Made by a program: the position numbers and the translations under genes. Below, piece after piece: positions 56,734 through 64,000 of a stretch of 64,000 bases of DNA. The DNA is from JBCBSS01 sp039819065 (GTDB taxonomy: Bacteria; Bacteroidota; Bacteroidia; Cytophagales; Cyclobacteriaceae): positions 1 to 64,000 of the forward strand of contig JBCBSS010000018.1 of NCBI GenBank assembly GCA_039819065.1, in the 5' to 3' direction. The number at the start of each line of letters is the position of its first letter. The first letter of the stretch is position 1. The notes under the pieces are model-generated. The model was not told the origin of the DNA, searched no databases, and saw nothing but the letters and a program-made list of their open reading frames with translations.

Positions 56734-57633
56734 TTATTCAGCTGTCAGGCTTTCGTGCACTACCATAACGAAGGTTTCAGATTTGATGAAGTTATTATTC
56801 CACCGTTCATCATAGTCAGACAATGGCTTAGCTGAGATAATATCATCAAGGCTTTGCCCTTTAGCGATCCTTTCCTTTACAATATCCCTTACGCTGATCA
56901 GCATATTTCGAAATTCGATCACATCTTTTTTGGTTGACATCTCACCATGACCTGGGATGACTCGTGTTTCGTCATTGATAAGATCTAGTGCTTGGCCTAA
57001 GAAAGCAATGATGCCGTCTATCGAGCCTCCGCTTGACGTGTCTATAAACGGGTAACCGTAGCGGACGAAAACATCACCCATGTGGATGACATTTGATGCT
57101 GGGAAATATACGATGGCATCTCCGTCTGTGTGGGCACGACCATTATGGATGATCTGCACTTCTTCTCCATTGAAGTGAAGTTTGAGGCCTTGATCAAAAG
57201 TGATAACTGGTAACGCTTTCTCAGGAAAAGCGGGAACCTCCCTCTTCAATAGTTCAATTACCTGCCCTGAGGCCATTCTTTCCCTTACTTTTTCCTGGGC
57301 TAGAATGGTAGCACCAAAGCGCTCAAAATTCTCATTGCCACCTGTATGGTCAAAATGCCAATGCGTGTTGATCAAGTATTTGATGGGAGAATCGCTGATA
57401 GTTTGGATGGCTTCTTTGAGCTTTTCTGATACCGGAGCGTATTGTGCATCAATGACCAATACGCCATCTGGACCAGCGAAAACGCCGAGGTTGCCGCCAC
57501 GGCCTTTCAGCATGTACAACTTATCAGTAAGCTTTTCCGTTTGTATTTTGATTTCATTGTTCTGCGCAAATAATGTTGTTGGTAGAACGAGCAATAAAAT
57601 AAAAGTCAGTTGCGACCGTAGTAAAAGAGTCAT
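56734..57633 (-). CDS. secreted MBL-fold metallohydrolase
   Basis: This 299-residue protein has a signal peptide (cut near FAQ-NN, about residue 24) and a metallo-beta-lactamase fold. Zinc ligands: HWHFDH (about 91-96, HxHxDH), His in GRAHTDGDAIVY (about 168) and GHGEMS (about 229). It resembles the periplasmic MBL-fold group around cyclase/quinoprotein-relay proteins; whether it degrades a beta-lactam is not shown. The upstream 185-base region, shared with a divergent membrane protein, holds only a small palindrome at 57732-57743. Confidence 0.85.
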   Translation of the reverse strand: MTLLLRSQLTFILLLVLPTTLFAQNNEIKIQTEKLTDKLYMLKGRGGNLGVFAGPDGVLVIDAQYAPVSEKLKEAIQTISDSPIKYLINTHWHFDHTGGNENFERFGATILAQEKVRERMASGQVIELLKREVPAFPEKALPVITFDQGLKLHFNGEEVQIIHNGRAHTDGDAIVYFPASNVIHMGDVFVRYGYPFIDTSSGGSIDGIIAFLGQALDLINDETRVIPGHGEMSTKKDVIEFRNMLISVRDIVKERIAKGQSLDDIISAKPLSDYDERWNNNFIKSETFVMVVHESLTAE

Positions 57634-57818
57634 AGCAGTGCGAGGTGAATCAATTAAACCTAATTATAGTTTGATTTTTTTGATGGTCGGGTGCTAAAAA
57701 AGTGTTTTTAAAGGTAACATTGCAACAATATGCCCTCTAGGGCGCTTATTACTGCGTAACATGTAATTTCTACACAGCCTGCTGTCCGAAAGTTCAGTTT
57801 TCCCGTTAAAAAGAAAAT

Positions 57819-59918
57819 ATGCAAAACGACATATTCACTTTTGAGTCCTCTCCACTGTTCATTATTTTTTGTGTAATCCTGGGAGTCGGCTATGCATTTC
57901 TACTCTACACCAAAAAAGGACCTTGGGGCAAATCAACCAGATACGTACTCTCTGGACTACGCTTTCTACTGGTGAGTTTTCTAGCTATACTACTTTTGAG
58001 CCCCATTCTAAAGCAGATAGAAAATACGATAGAAAAACCTACCATCATTATTGCGGTGGACAATTCTTCGTCAGTAGCGCAGGTACTTGACAGTACTCAG
58101 CTAGAAGAAATATCTACTAAAATTAAGACCTTGGAGTCTTCTCTCAAGCAAGCAGACTATGAGCTCGAATACAGGGATTTGAACGGTGTCAAGCCAGACG
58201 CTACGTTTGTACCGCAGGATTTTAGCGCACAAGAAACAAATCTCGGAGAATTACTCAAGAGCGTACAAAACGAATATGAAGGAAGGAATCTGGCCGGAGT
58301 GATCATGCTCTCTGATGGCATTTATAACACTGGTTCATCCCCTGTTTACTCTTCTTTCAACTTTCCCGTCTACACCTCTGGTGTAGGTGATACCATACCT
58401 AAATCTGATTTATCACTGAAGAATTTATTGTACAATAAGATTTCTTATCAAGGCAATAAGTTTCCTTTGATCGCAGAGATATTCAACGAGGGTTTTGTAG
58501 GTGAGACCTTGAACGTATCGGTGAGAAAAGGAGGCGAGCTGCTCGACACCAAGAGTGTAACATTAGCCAGAGACAAGCAACTGACCAGGCTTGAATTTAC
58601 ATTGGAAGCAGAATCAAGCGGCTTGCAGCGGTATCAAGTAGAGGTAAGCCGGAAGAATGGTGAATTTACTTATGATAATAACATCAAGCAGGCTTACATA
58701 GACATAGTGGAAGGTAAAGAAAAGATTCTACTTATCGCACCATCTCCACACCCGGATATTAAGGCCATTAAGTCTGCGATCGAGACCAACTCGAACTACG
58801 AATTTGATATGTACATTCCAGGTGTGAGTAAGAGAGAAGATGAGCCCAGTAATGTCAAGGATTATGACCTGGTCATTTTTCATCAAGTGCCGGATAGGAG
58901 GTCTGTTACCCAAAGTCTGATGCGCAAATTCAACCAGGAAGGTACTTCTACCTTGATACTGATGGGCAATGAAACCAATATTCGCGCTTTTAACGCTACC
59001 AACGGTCTGCTTAGAATTGATGCCTTGCCCAATGAAGTTGACAATATCACCGCTGTTTTCAACAATGGTTTTTCCAGCTTTGATCTTTCTAATGATTTAC
59101 AAGAATCGTTCGTTGAGTTTCCGCCGCTCACCGTTCCTTTCGGTAGAATTAATCTGGTAGAAGGCGTCGATGTACTGCTTTATCAAAGAGTAGGAAGTAT
59201 TGAGACTAAGAAGCCGTTGCTTCTGGTCAAATCCAGTGCAGAAGGAAAAAGAGCAGTGATGATGGGAGAGGGGATTTGGCGATGGAGGCTGAACGAATAT
59301 GCCAGAACCGACGATAACAAGCACTTCAATGAACTCATGGTCAAGATTGTACAATACCTGTCATCTAAAGAGGACAAACGAAAATTCAAGGTTTATCCTG
59401 TTGATGATGAGTTCTTTGATAATGAAGGCGTCGTATTTGACTCGGAGGTATACAATGACTTATACGAAAGGGTTTACGGCAACAAGATTGACTTGACCAT
59501 TACGCCAGAAGAAGGGCAATCACAGAATTATTCATTTGTCACCAGCGAAAGCAATACCCGTTATCGCATCAGCGGGTTGCAAGAAGGCGTCTATAAGTTT
59601 AGTGCTTCTTCTGAAATCAATGGTCAGATAGAAAGAGTGGGTGGAGAGTTTTTGGTTAAAAAGCAGCAGTTAGAATCTGTCAACCTTACCGCAGACTTTG
59701 ATTTGCTCCGAAGGTTATCCGATAATTCAGGTGGTAAGTTTTACCCCTTTGAACAGCTTCAGGATATTAATCAAGAACTGACTACAAAAGAAGCCAAGGG
59801 CATCATTCATAGCAGCGAGAATTACTTGCCACTCGTGAACCTGAAATGGATATTTTTCCTGCTATTAGGGCTGATCTCAGCCGAGTGGTTCATACGTAAA
59901 TTCAGTGGTGCCTATTGA
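57819..59918 (+). CDS. vWA-type membrane protein (699 aa)
   Basis: This large membrane protein has two N-terminal TM helices (about residues 13-30 and 46-64) and one near the C-terminus (about 670-690). Between them a von Willebrand-type domain starts with IIAVDNSSSVAQVL (MIDAS-like DxSxS, about 75-88) and LAGVIMLSDGIYNTG (about 157-171). A beta-sandwich follows (about 200-300), then a Rossmann-like region (ILLIAPSPHPDIKAI, about 305-319) resembling class I amidotransferase-like folds. Such proteins of Bacteroidetes are related to the BatA/B group and their role is unknown. It is followed by a TPR lipoprotein after 68 bases. Confidence 0.75.
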   Translation: MQNDIFTFESSPLFIIFCVILGVGYAFLLYTKKGPWGKSTRYVLSGLRFLLVSFLAILLLSPILKQIENTIEKPTIIIAVDNSSSVAQVLDSTQLEEISTKIKTLESSLKQADYELEYRDLNGVKPDATFVPQDFSAQETNLGELLKSVQNEYEGRNLAGVIMLSDGIYNTGSSPVYSSFNFPVYTSGVGDTIPKSDLSLKNLLYNKISYQGNKFPLIAEIFNEGFVGETLNVSVRKGGELLDTKSVTLARDKQLTRLEFTLEAESSGLQRYQVEVSRKNGEFTYDNNIKQAYIDIVEGKEKILLIAPSPHPDIKAIKSAIETNSNYEFDMYIPGVSKREDEPSNVKDYDLVIFHQVPDRRSVTQSLMRKFNQEGTSTLILMGNETNIRAFNATNGLLRIDALPNEVDNITAVFNNGFSSFDLSNDLQESFVEFPPLTVPFGRINLVEGVDVLLYQRVGSIETKKPLLLVKSSAEGKRAVMMGEGIWRWRLNEYARTDDNKHFNELMVKIVQYLSSKEDKRKFKVYPVDDEFFDNEGVVFDSEVYNDLYERVYGNKIDLTITPEEGQSQNYSFVTSESNTRYRISGLQEGVYKFSASSEINGQIERVGGEFLVKKQQLESVNLTADFDLLRRLSDNSGGKFYPFEQLQDINQELTTKEAKGIIHSSENYLPLVNLKWIFFLLLGLISAEWFIRKFSGAY

Positions 59919-59953
59919 TTAAATCTCTAATCAGGTTAGGCTCTTAATCAAAA

Positions 59954-59975
59954 TTCAACTAAGTTTATAGTTGAA
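59954..59975 (+). repeat. inverted repeat before the TPR lipoprotein
   Basis: TTCAACTA (59954-59961) and TAGTTGAA (59968-59975) form a perfect 8-bp inverted repeat with a 6-base spacer, 11 bases before the ATG at 59987. It may be an operator or a leader hairpin. Confidence 0.38.
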
Positions 59976-59986
59976 ACAACGCCCTT

Positions 59987-60793
59987 ATGTTAAGAACCAC
60001 CTTTATCAGCCTTTCTTTGGTACTCATTATCTCTGCTTGTTCGAGTAATGGAAAGATGGCTTTTGAGTATTTTGAGCAGGGAGATTACGAGAGTGCTGAA
60101 ATTCTGTATAAGAAAGCCATTGCCTACAATCCTAATAACGCCAGCTATCTTTATAATTATGCGCGTACAAAGGAAGAATTGGGCAAATACCGAGAGGCCT
60201 TAAAGTACTATTCCAAGGCCATGGATTTGAAGTATGAGTTCGTTGATGCCTTCGTCGGTAGAGGAAGATGTTACTTGAAGCTGGAAGACCTACAAAGTGC
60301 GATCATTGATTTCGGTAATGCCTTGGATCTTGACCCAAAAAATTTCGATGCGCTATATTACAGAGGACAAGCATACCTTAAGGACTTACAATATTATTCT
60401 GCCGCTGGAGACCTTAACGATGCGATTAAACTAAATCCTGACCATTACCTGGCCTATTACCACAGAGCCATTGCCAGGGGACAGATTGGTGATTCTTACG
60501 GCGCATTAAGAGACTTGAATAAGGTTTTGGAGGAAGATGACAAGTTCAATAGGGCCTATTTCAATAGAGCCATCATTTACCAAAGGACGGAGAAATATCG
60601 CGCTGCCATTAGCGATTTCTCCAAAGCAATCGAATTAAAGTATGAAGTGGCCGAAGTATACGTTCGTAGAGGGTTCTGCAAGTACGAACTGAATAACACC
60701 AACGGGGCTTGCGCTGATTTTCAAAGGGCCTATCGCATCAATAAGAAAATGGCATCCAAAATAATCAATAAGTATTGTACGGTTGCCTCTTGA
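59987..60793 (+). CDS. TPR-repeat lipoprotein
   Basis: This 268-residue protein has a lipoprotein signal (LVLIISACSS, Cys about residue 18) and then about six tetratricopeptide repeats to the end (for example AEILYKKAIAYNPNNASYLY, KYYSKAMDLKYEFVDAFVGR, ALYYRGQAYLKDLQYYSAAG). It is a membrane-attached protein-protein interaction scaffold in the envelope. Partners are unknown. It follows the vWA protein on the same strand; TPR lipoproteins and vWA (Bat-like) proteins are often neighbours in Bacteroidetes. Confidence 0.85.
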   Translation: MLRTTFISLSLVLIISACSSNGKMAFEYFEQGDYESAEILYKKAIAYNPNNASYLYNYARTKEELGKYREALKYYSKAMDLKYEFVDAFVGRGRCYLKLEDLQSAIIDFGNALDLDPKNFDALYYRGQAYLKDLQYYSAAGDLNDAIKLNPDHYLAYYHRAIARGQIGDSYGALRDLNKVLEEDDKFNRAYFNRAIIYQRTEKYRAAISDFSKAIELKYEVAEVYVRRGFCKYELNNTNGACADFQRAYRINKKMASKIINKYCTVAS

Positions 60794-60896
60794 TTGGCAG
60801 GTGAAGATAGTAGTTTGAGAAGGTAATTTCAGCCATAATTACATAGACCAAAACTACCTTCTGCATTTTAGAAGACGGACGTATTAGATTCCTTAA

Positions 60897-63845
60897 TTAC
60901 TCTTTCCTGAACTTTTGAATAAAGACTTCATCCTGAGTGGCAATTCTAATCAAATAGATGCCTGGCCTAAGCGCCGAAACATCTATTCTTTCTGATGCTT
61001 CACTAATTTGGACGTTATCCACAGTGACACCCGAAAGCGTGTAAATCTTTATGGATTGAATGTCCTCTTCCTGTGCACTGATGTTCAAGTAGTCGCGAGT
61101 AGGGTTAGGATATAAGATAATATCCTCACTTATACCTTCAAGATCGTTGTTGATGCCAGTTATGCCTTGGTTAAGTGAACCTACCCACCTTGGTTCAGTA
61201 CTGCCACTACTTCCTGCTATCAGGCTCGTATTGGATGAAGCGACTATGGTGACCTCGTCTATGTAGACCTGATCCGCGTTGGCAGAGGCGTCACACTGGA
61301 ATCTGAACTGTGCATTGGACGGGAAATTGTAATTCGACCTGTTGATAGTCACAGTAGCTGTATAAAAGTTGCCATTACTAAAGTTTGAACCACCGGCATA
61401 GGTGGCGACGGTATTCCATGAAGATCCGTCAAAATAACGCACCCAAAAGTCTTCTCCAGTTTCCATGCTATTTGGATAGAAGTAGAATGTGATATCGACC
61501 TGGTCAAAGCTAGTCAAATTATAAGCTCCAGAGGTCATTGAAGAAGCTACTCCGGAATTGTCTCTAAGCCTGATAGAATAGCTGCCTTCCCATGAAAACG
61601 AGCCGGTATACCTGAAAGCATCACTTCCACCATCTGTCCAGCCGTCCCAGCCTGTCTCGAAATAGCTTTCCAACAAAGTGGTGGTACTTCCACCACCTCC
61701 ACCAGTGCCACCGGTTGTCAGGTCTACATTATCTACAGCTACATCTCCTTGCCAGGTATCATTGGTAGTCGCAATAAACCTGAGTTTCACGACAGAGCCA
61801 AGGTAGCTGCTCAGATCGATATTTGCGCTGAGCCATGAGTTGCCCTGATTACCACTTCTCGACCAAAGGGATGTCCATCCGCTGGCCTCGGTCGACGCTT
61901 GCAGCTCAAATCCACCCATAGAAGCTGCTCCGTACATGTGATAGTTGAAAGAGAATGTGGCTGAGCTTTCTCCGGATAGATCAAAGCAAGGGCTTTCCAA
62001 GATGGTGGTTTTTGAAGGGTAGTTCGGACTAGAAGCTTCTGCATACACATAATAGCTACCACCTGCTGCTGATGTAGGCCCAGTATTGTTGGAAGGAGTT
62101 CCTCCTGATTGCCTTGACCAATTGAAATCATCACCACTGGCTTGTGTCCAATCCCCAAGACTCGACTCAAAACCTTCTGAATAAGGGAATGATGATACTG
62201 TGGTGGCACAACTGAAAGAACCTCCACCACCGCCTCCGAATGCTGAACCTAAACCTACAGCATACCATGCATCTTGAGTAGCAATGGCCTCGGCCGAGCC
62301 GGCTCCATATAAATCCTCTGCTGCCTGAATTCCGAAATTTCTGGCATCGATAAATTGACTGTTAGCAGATAGATACACACTTTCTAACCGATAAGCGATT
62401 TTGGCCGCTTTAGTGATGCCAATACCTGTTACACTGTAGCTATCCCCGTTGTCGTTGGAGCCGGTTTTTCCAACGGTCAATATGTAGAACCAATGATTCA
62501 TCACGCCAGAGTTAGTATGTACACCACCATTATCACTCGATCCAAATTCCCAATTCGTGCCTTTGTAAGTATCTGGGTCACCCTTTGATTTAGGATCGCT
62601 CATAGAACGAAGACCGGTTCCATTAGCCAGATCAATGTCCTCTCCAATTTGCCATATTTGCTTTTGAGGGGCGGCAAAGCTTTCTACACATGCTGCCCAT
62701 ATGTCACTAAATCCTTCATTCATGGCACCAGACTCGTAGCGATATACGAGATTGGCTGTACTGGTTGTAATGGCATGACCAATCTCGTGGGCAGCTACAT
62801 CCAACGAGGTAAGTGCGTCAAAGTTATTGCCGTCACCATAAGTCATTACAGAACCATTCCAGAAGGCATTATCATAGTTTGAGCTATAATGAACATAGGA
62901 TCGGATTCTGGCGCCATTGCCATCCCAGCTGTTTCTATTGTGTTCTGTAATCCAATAATCGTAAGTCTGAATAGCACCCCAGTGTGCGTCCAAAGCAGCA
63001 TTATCTTTATTGGAATTGTTCCACTCACCGGCAGTCCAGTTGTTGTCGTTGTCAACAAAATCTATGGCATTGCTGTAACTGGTTGACCTGTTGAGATCAT
63101 AAGTTTCTACCCCCTGACCTCTAGTATAGTCTCTCAACCTAAACCCACTGATGAAGCTGTCGGTAGCTATTGTTTTGGAACCGCTATACCGGGTGGCCGC
63201 AGTGCCTATTGCATGGGCGTGATGGATGATAGAATTGGTGTGAATGACATCGCCATTTTTGGCATCAACATATATGTAATCCCGACTTAAAGGCTCGATA
63301 GCGAATACATCAAATTTGTACGCCAGTTTATTCTCTACAATAACCAGTTTACCTTGCGGTTTGTCATATTCTAATACCTCTGCCTGACCTACATCTTCCC
63401 ACATGTATTTATTAGCCCCAACATAGTCTATAGCTCGCTGTAGTGCCACGGCATTGGACAACGAAGGCCTGACATCGATTTCAGGAATGTCATAGAATTC
63501 CCCATTCATTGAGGTTACCCTACCAACCCGGTCGAAGTGAGCTTTGTATTGGCCGTATTCTACTTTTACATCTTTGTAGAATTGTTGGAAACTTTGATGG
63601 CTCAGCCCGAGTTCATCAGTTGATGTCTTAACCAGCTTAAAATCATCCTTCGTGTCAATTTTTAGCTGGGCTTGTAATAACCTCTGGGGAGATTCGCTTT
63701 GCGCTTTTGTGAATACAATGGCTTTTGGCATGCCATTTTGATCTAGCGCTTTCAACTTGATTTGTGCTTCCTGTGCGTACAATGAGGCAGAACCTACCAG
63801 ACACACGAGCACAAGTACTCTAATCGTAAAAGTTACGTCTTTCAT
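60897..63845 (-). CDS. secreted M4 (thermolysin-like) metallopeptidase with T9SS sorting domain
   Basis: This 982-residue extracellular protease has a signal peptide (cut near YAQ-EA, about residue 25) and an FTP/PepSY propeptide (about 40-200). The M4 catalytic domain (about 210-540) has the zinc motif VAAHEIGHAITTS (about 348-360), the third ligand Glu in NEGFSDIWAA (about 374), and GGVHTNSGVMNHWFY (about 440). Two beta-sandwich domains follow: a MAM-like one (about 550-712) and a second one (about 725-890), joined by Gly-rich linkers. The C-terminus (LYPNPTRDYLNIS, about 910, to the end FIQKFRKE) is a type IX secretion sorting domain. It probably digests proteins outside the cell. Confidence 0.92.
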   Translation of the reverse strand: MKDVTFTIRVLVLVCLVGSASLYAQEAQIKLKALDQNGMPKAIVFTKAQSESPQRLLQAQLKIDTKDDFKLVKTSTDELGLSHQSFQQFYKDVKVEYGQYKAHFDRVGRVTSMNGEFYDIPEIDVRPSLSNAVALQRAIDYVGANKYMWEDVGQAEVLEYDKPQGKLVIVENKLAYKFDVFAIEPLSRDYIYVDAKNGDVIHTNSIIHHAHAIGTAATRYSGSKTIATDSFISGFRLRDYTRGQGVETYDLNRSTSYSNAIDFVDNDNNWTAGEWNNSNKDNAALDAHWGAIQTYDYWITEHNRNSWDGNGARIRSYVHYSSNYDNAFWNGSVMTYGDGNNFDALTSLDVAAHEIGHAITTSTANLVYRYESGAMNEGFSDIWAACVESFAAPQKQIWQIGEDIDLANGTGLRSMSDPKSKGDPDTYKGTNWEFGSSDNGGVHTNSGVMNHWFYILTVGKTGSNDNGDSYSVTGIGITKAAKIAYRLESVYLSANSQFIDARNFGIQAAEDLYGAGSAEAIATQDAWYAVGLGSAFGGGGGGSFSCATTVSSFPYSEGFESSLGDWTQASGDDFNWSRQSGGTPSNNTGPTSAAGGSYYVYAEASSPNYPSKTTILESPCFDLSGESSATFSFNYHMYGAASMGGFELQASTEASGWTSLWSRSGNQGNSWLSANIDLSSYLGSVVKLRFIATTNDTWQGDVAVDNVDLTTGGTGGGGGSTTTLLESYFETGWDGWTDGGSDAFRYTGSFSWEGSYSIRLRDNSGVASSMTSGAYNLTSFDQVDITFYFYPNSMETGEDFWVRYFDGSSWNTVATYAGGSNFSNGNFYTATVTINRSNYNFPSNAQFRFQCDASANADQVYIDEVTIVASSNTSLIAGSSGSTEPRWVGSLNQGITGINNDLEGISEDIILYPNPTRDYLNISAQEEDIQSIKIYTLSGVTVDNVQISEASERIDVSALRPGIYLIRIATQDEVFIQKFRKE

Positions 63846-63907
63846 GGTTTTAATTATGGTTTAAAAAATATAAAAAGTGCTCTATTGAGCAGAGATACTA
63901 ACCATCA

Positions 63908-63932
63908 TAAGGCGAGGAGTACTAGCGCCTTA
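63908..63932 (-). repeat. inverted repeat upstream of the M4 protease
   Basis: TAAGGCG (63908-63914) and CGCCTTA (63926-63932) form a 7-bp inverted repeat, 11 bases apart, in the leader or promoter region of the protease, about 63 bases before its start. No T-tract follows on either strand, so an operator is more likely than a terminator. Confidence 0.33.
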
Positions 63933-64000
63933 CTTACTCTAAAAAATTGCTTCTTCGCGGATTGTTAAACAATATAGCAATTTCCAAGCAAGAAAACTTT

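Noticed and set aside
1..64000. tRNA, rRNA, CRISPR arrays, IS elements and attachment sites
   Set aside because: I looked in the gaps between genes for cloverleaf-like sequence, regular spaced repeats, transposase genes and long terminal repeats and found none. By eye a short tRNA could be missed; tRNAscan-SE and Infernal would decide.

Overview
The window looks like the chromosome of a free-living, Gram-negative Bacteroidetes of the Cytophagales type (Reichenbachiella/Fulvivirga-like, by inference). The evidence is: many lipoproteins and a C-terminal type IX secretion sorting domain, DUF4270, DUF4834 and DUF5916 family proteins, a bacterial GGGP-synthase-like enzyme, a Rho with a long disordered insert, and promoters of the Bacteroidetes type (TAnnTTTG near -7) instead of strong Shine-Dalgarno sites. 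Base composition is moderate and even. I see no rRNA, tRNA, IS element, prophage or CRISPR array. Genes are dense and many convergent pairs touch or overlap.

Layout. (1) 0.7-4.9 kb, minus strand: a four-gene membrane-maintenance operon of a YbjN/Tir-chaperone-like protein, PspA, a YqiJ/NfeD-like OB-fold membrane protein with an Asp-Val repeat, and a flotillin. It is divergent from (2) 5.1-6.9 kb: an XRE/S24-like regulator, a one-motif phospholipase-D nuclease and a DUF4286 protein. (3) 7.1-10.8 kb: a superfamily 1 helicase with a C-terminal nuclease-like domain, a SiaC-like phosphoprotein and a GNAT acetyltransferase. (4) 10.9-26.7 kb is housekeeping: prolyl oligopeptidase, serS, rho, a saccharopine-dehydrogenase-like enzyme with an isochorismatase-fold hydrolase, gltX, RidA, glmS, DUF4270 and a short glycogen-synthase-like protein. 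(5) 26.8-30.2 kb, plus strand: the operon panC-panD-flippase-like-rfaE2-zinc protease, closed by a clear terminator. (6) 30.4-34.1 kb: acyl-CoA dehydrogenase, an AraC regulator, the GGGPS-like enzyme and two small membrane-related proteins. (7) 34.2-37.5 kb: two divergent Na/Pi cotransporters with Pho-box-like direct repeats between them. (8) 37.5-47 kb: an amidohydrolase, a SPOR lipoprotein, secA, dapF, and a carB without its allosteric domain. (9) 47.2-52 kb: a genome-maintenance cluster of a WYL regulator, a monooxygenase-fold protein, a GyrI-like protein, an AlkC-type DNA glycosylase, a TfoX C-terminal-domain protein and a radical SAM protein related to spore photoproduct lyase. (10) 52.1-63.9 kb: a LytS/LytTR two-component system, a large DUF5916 protein with a tiny membrane ORF behind it, an MBL-fold hydrolase, a vWA membrane protein, a TPR lipoprotein and a secreted M4 protease.

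The most interesting points are the PspA-flotillin module with its divergent regulator, the helicase-nuclease, the paired Pho-box-like repeats, the WYL-controlled alkylation-repair cluster with a repeated candidate operator, and a perfect 12-bp inverted repeat before the sensor kinase. Functions come from motif recognition and comparison of lengths and architecture by eye; no database search was possible.
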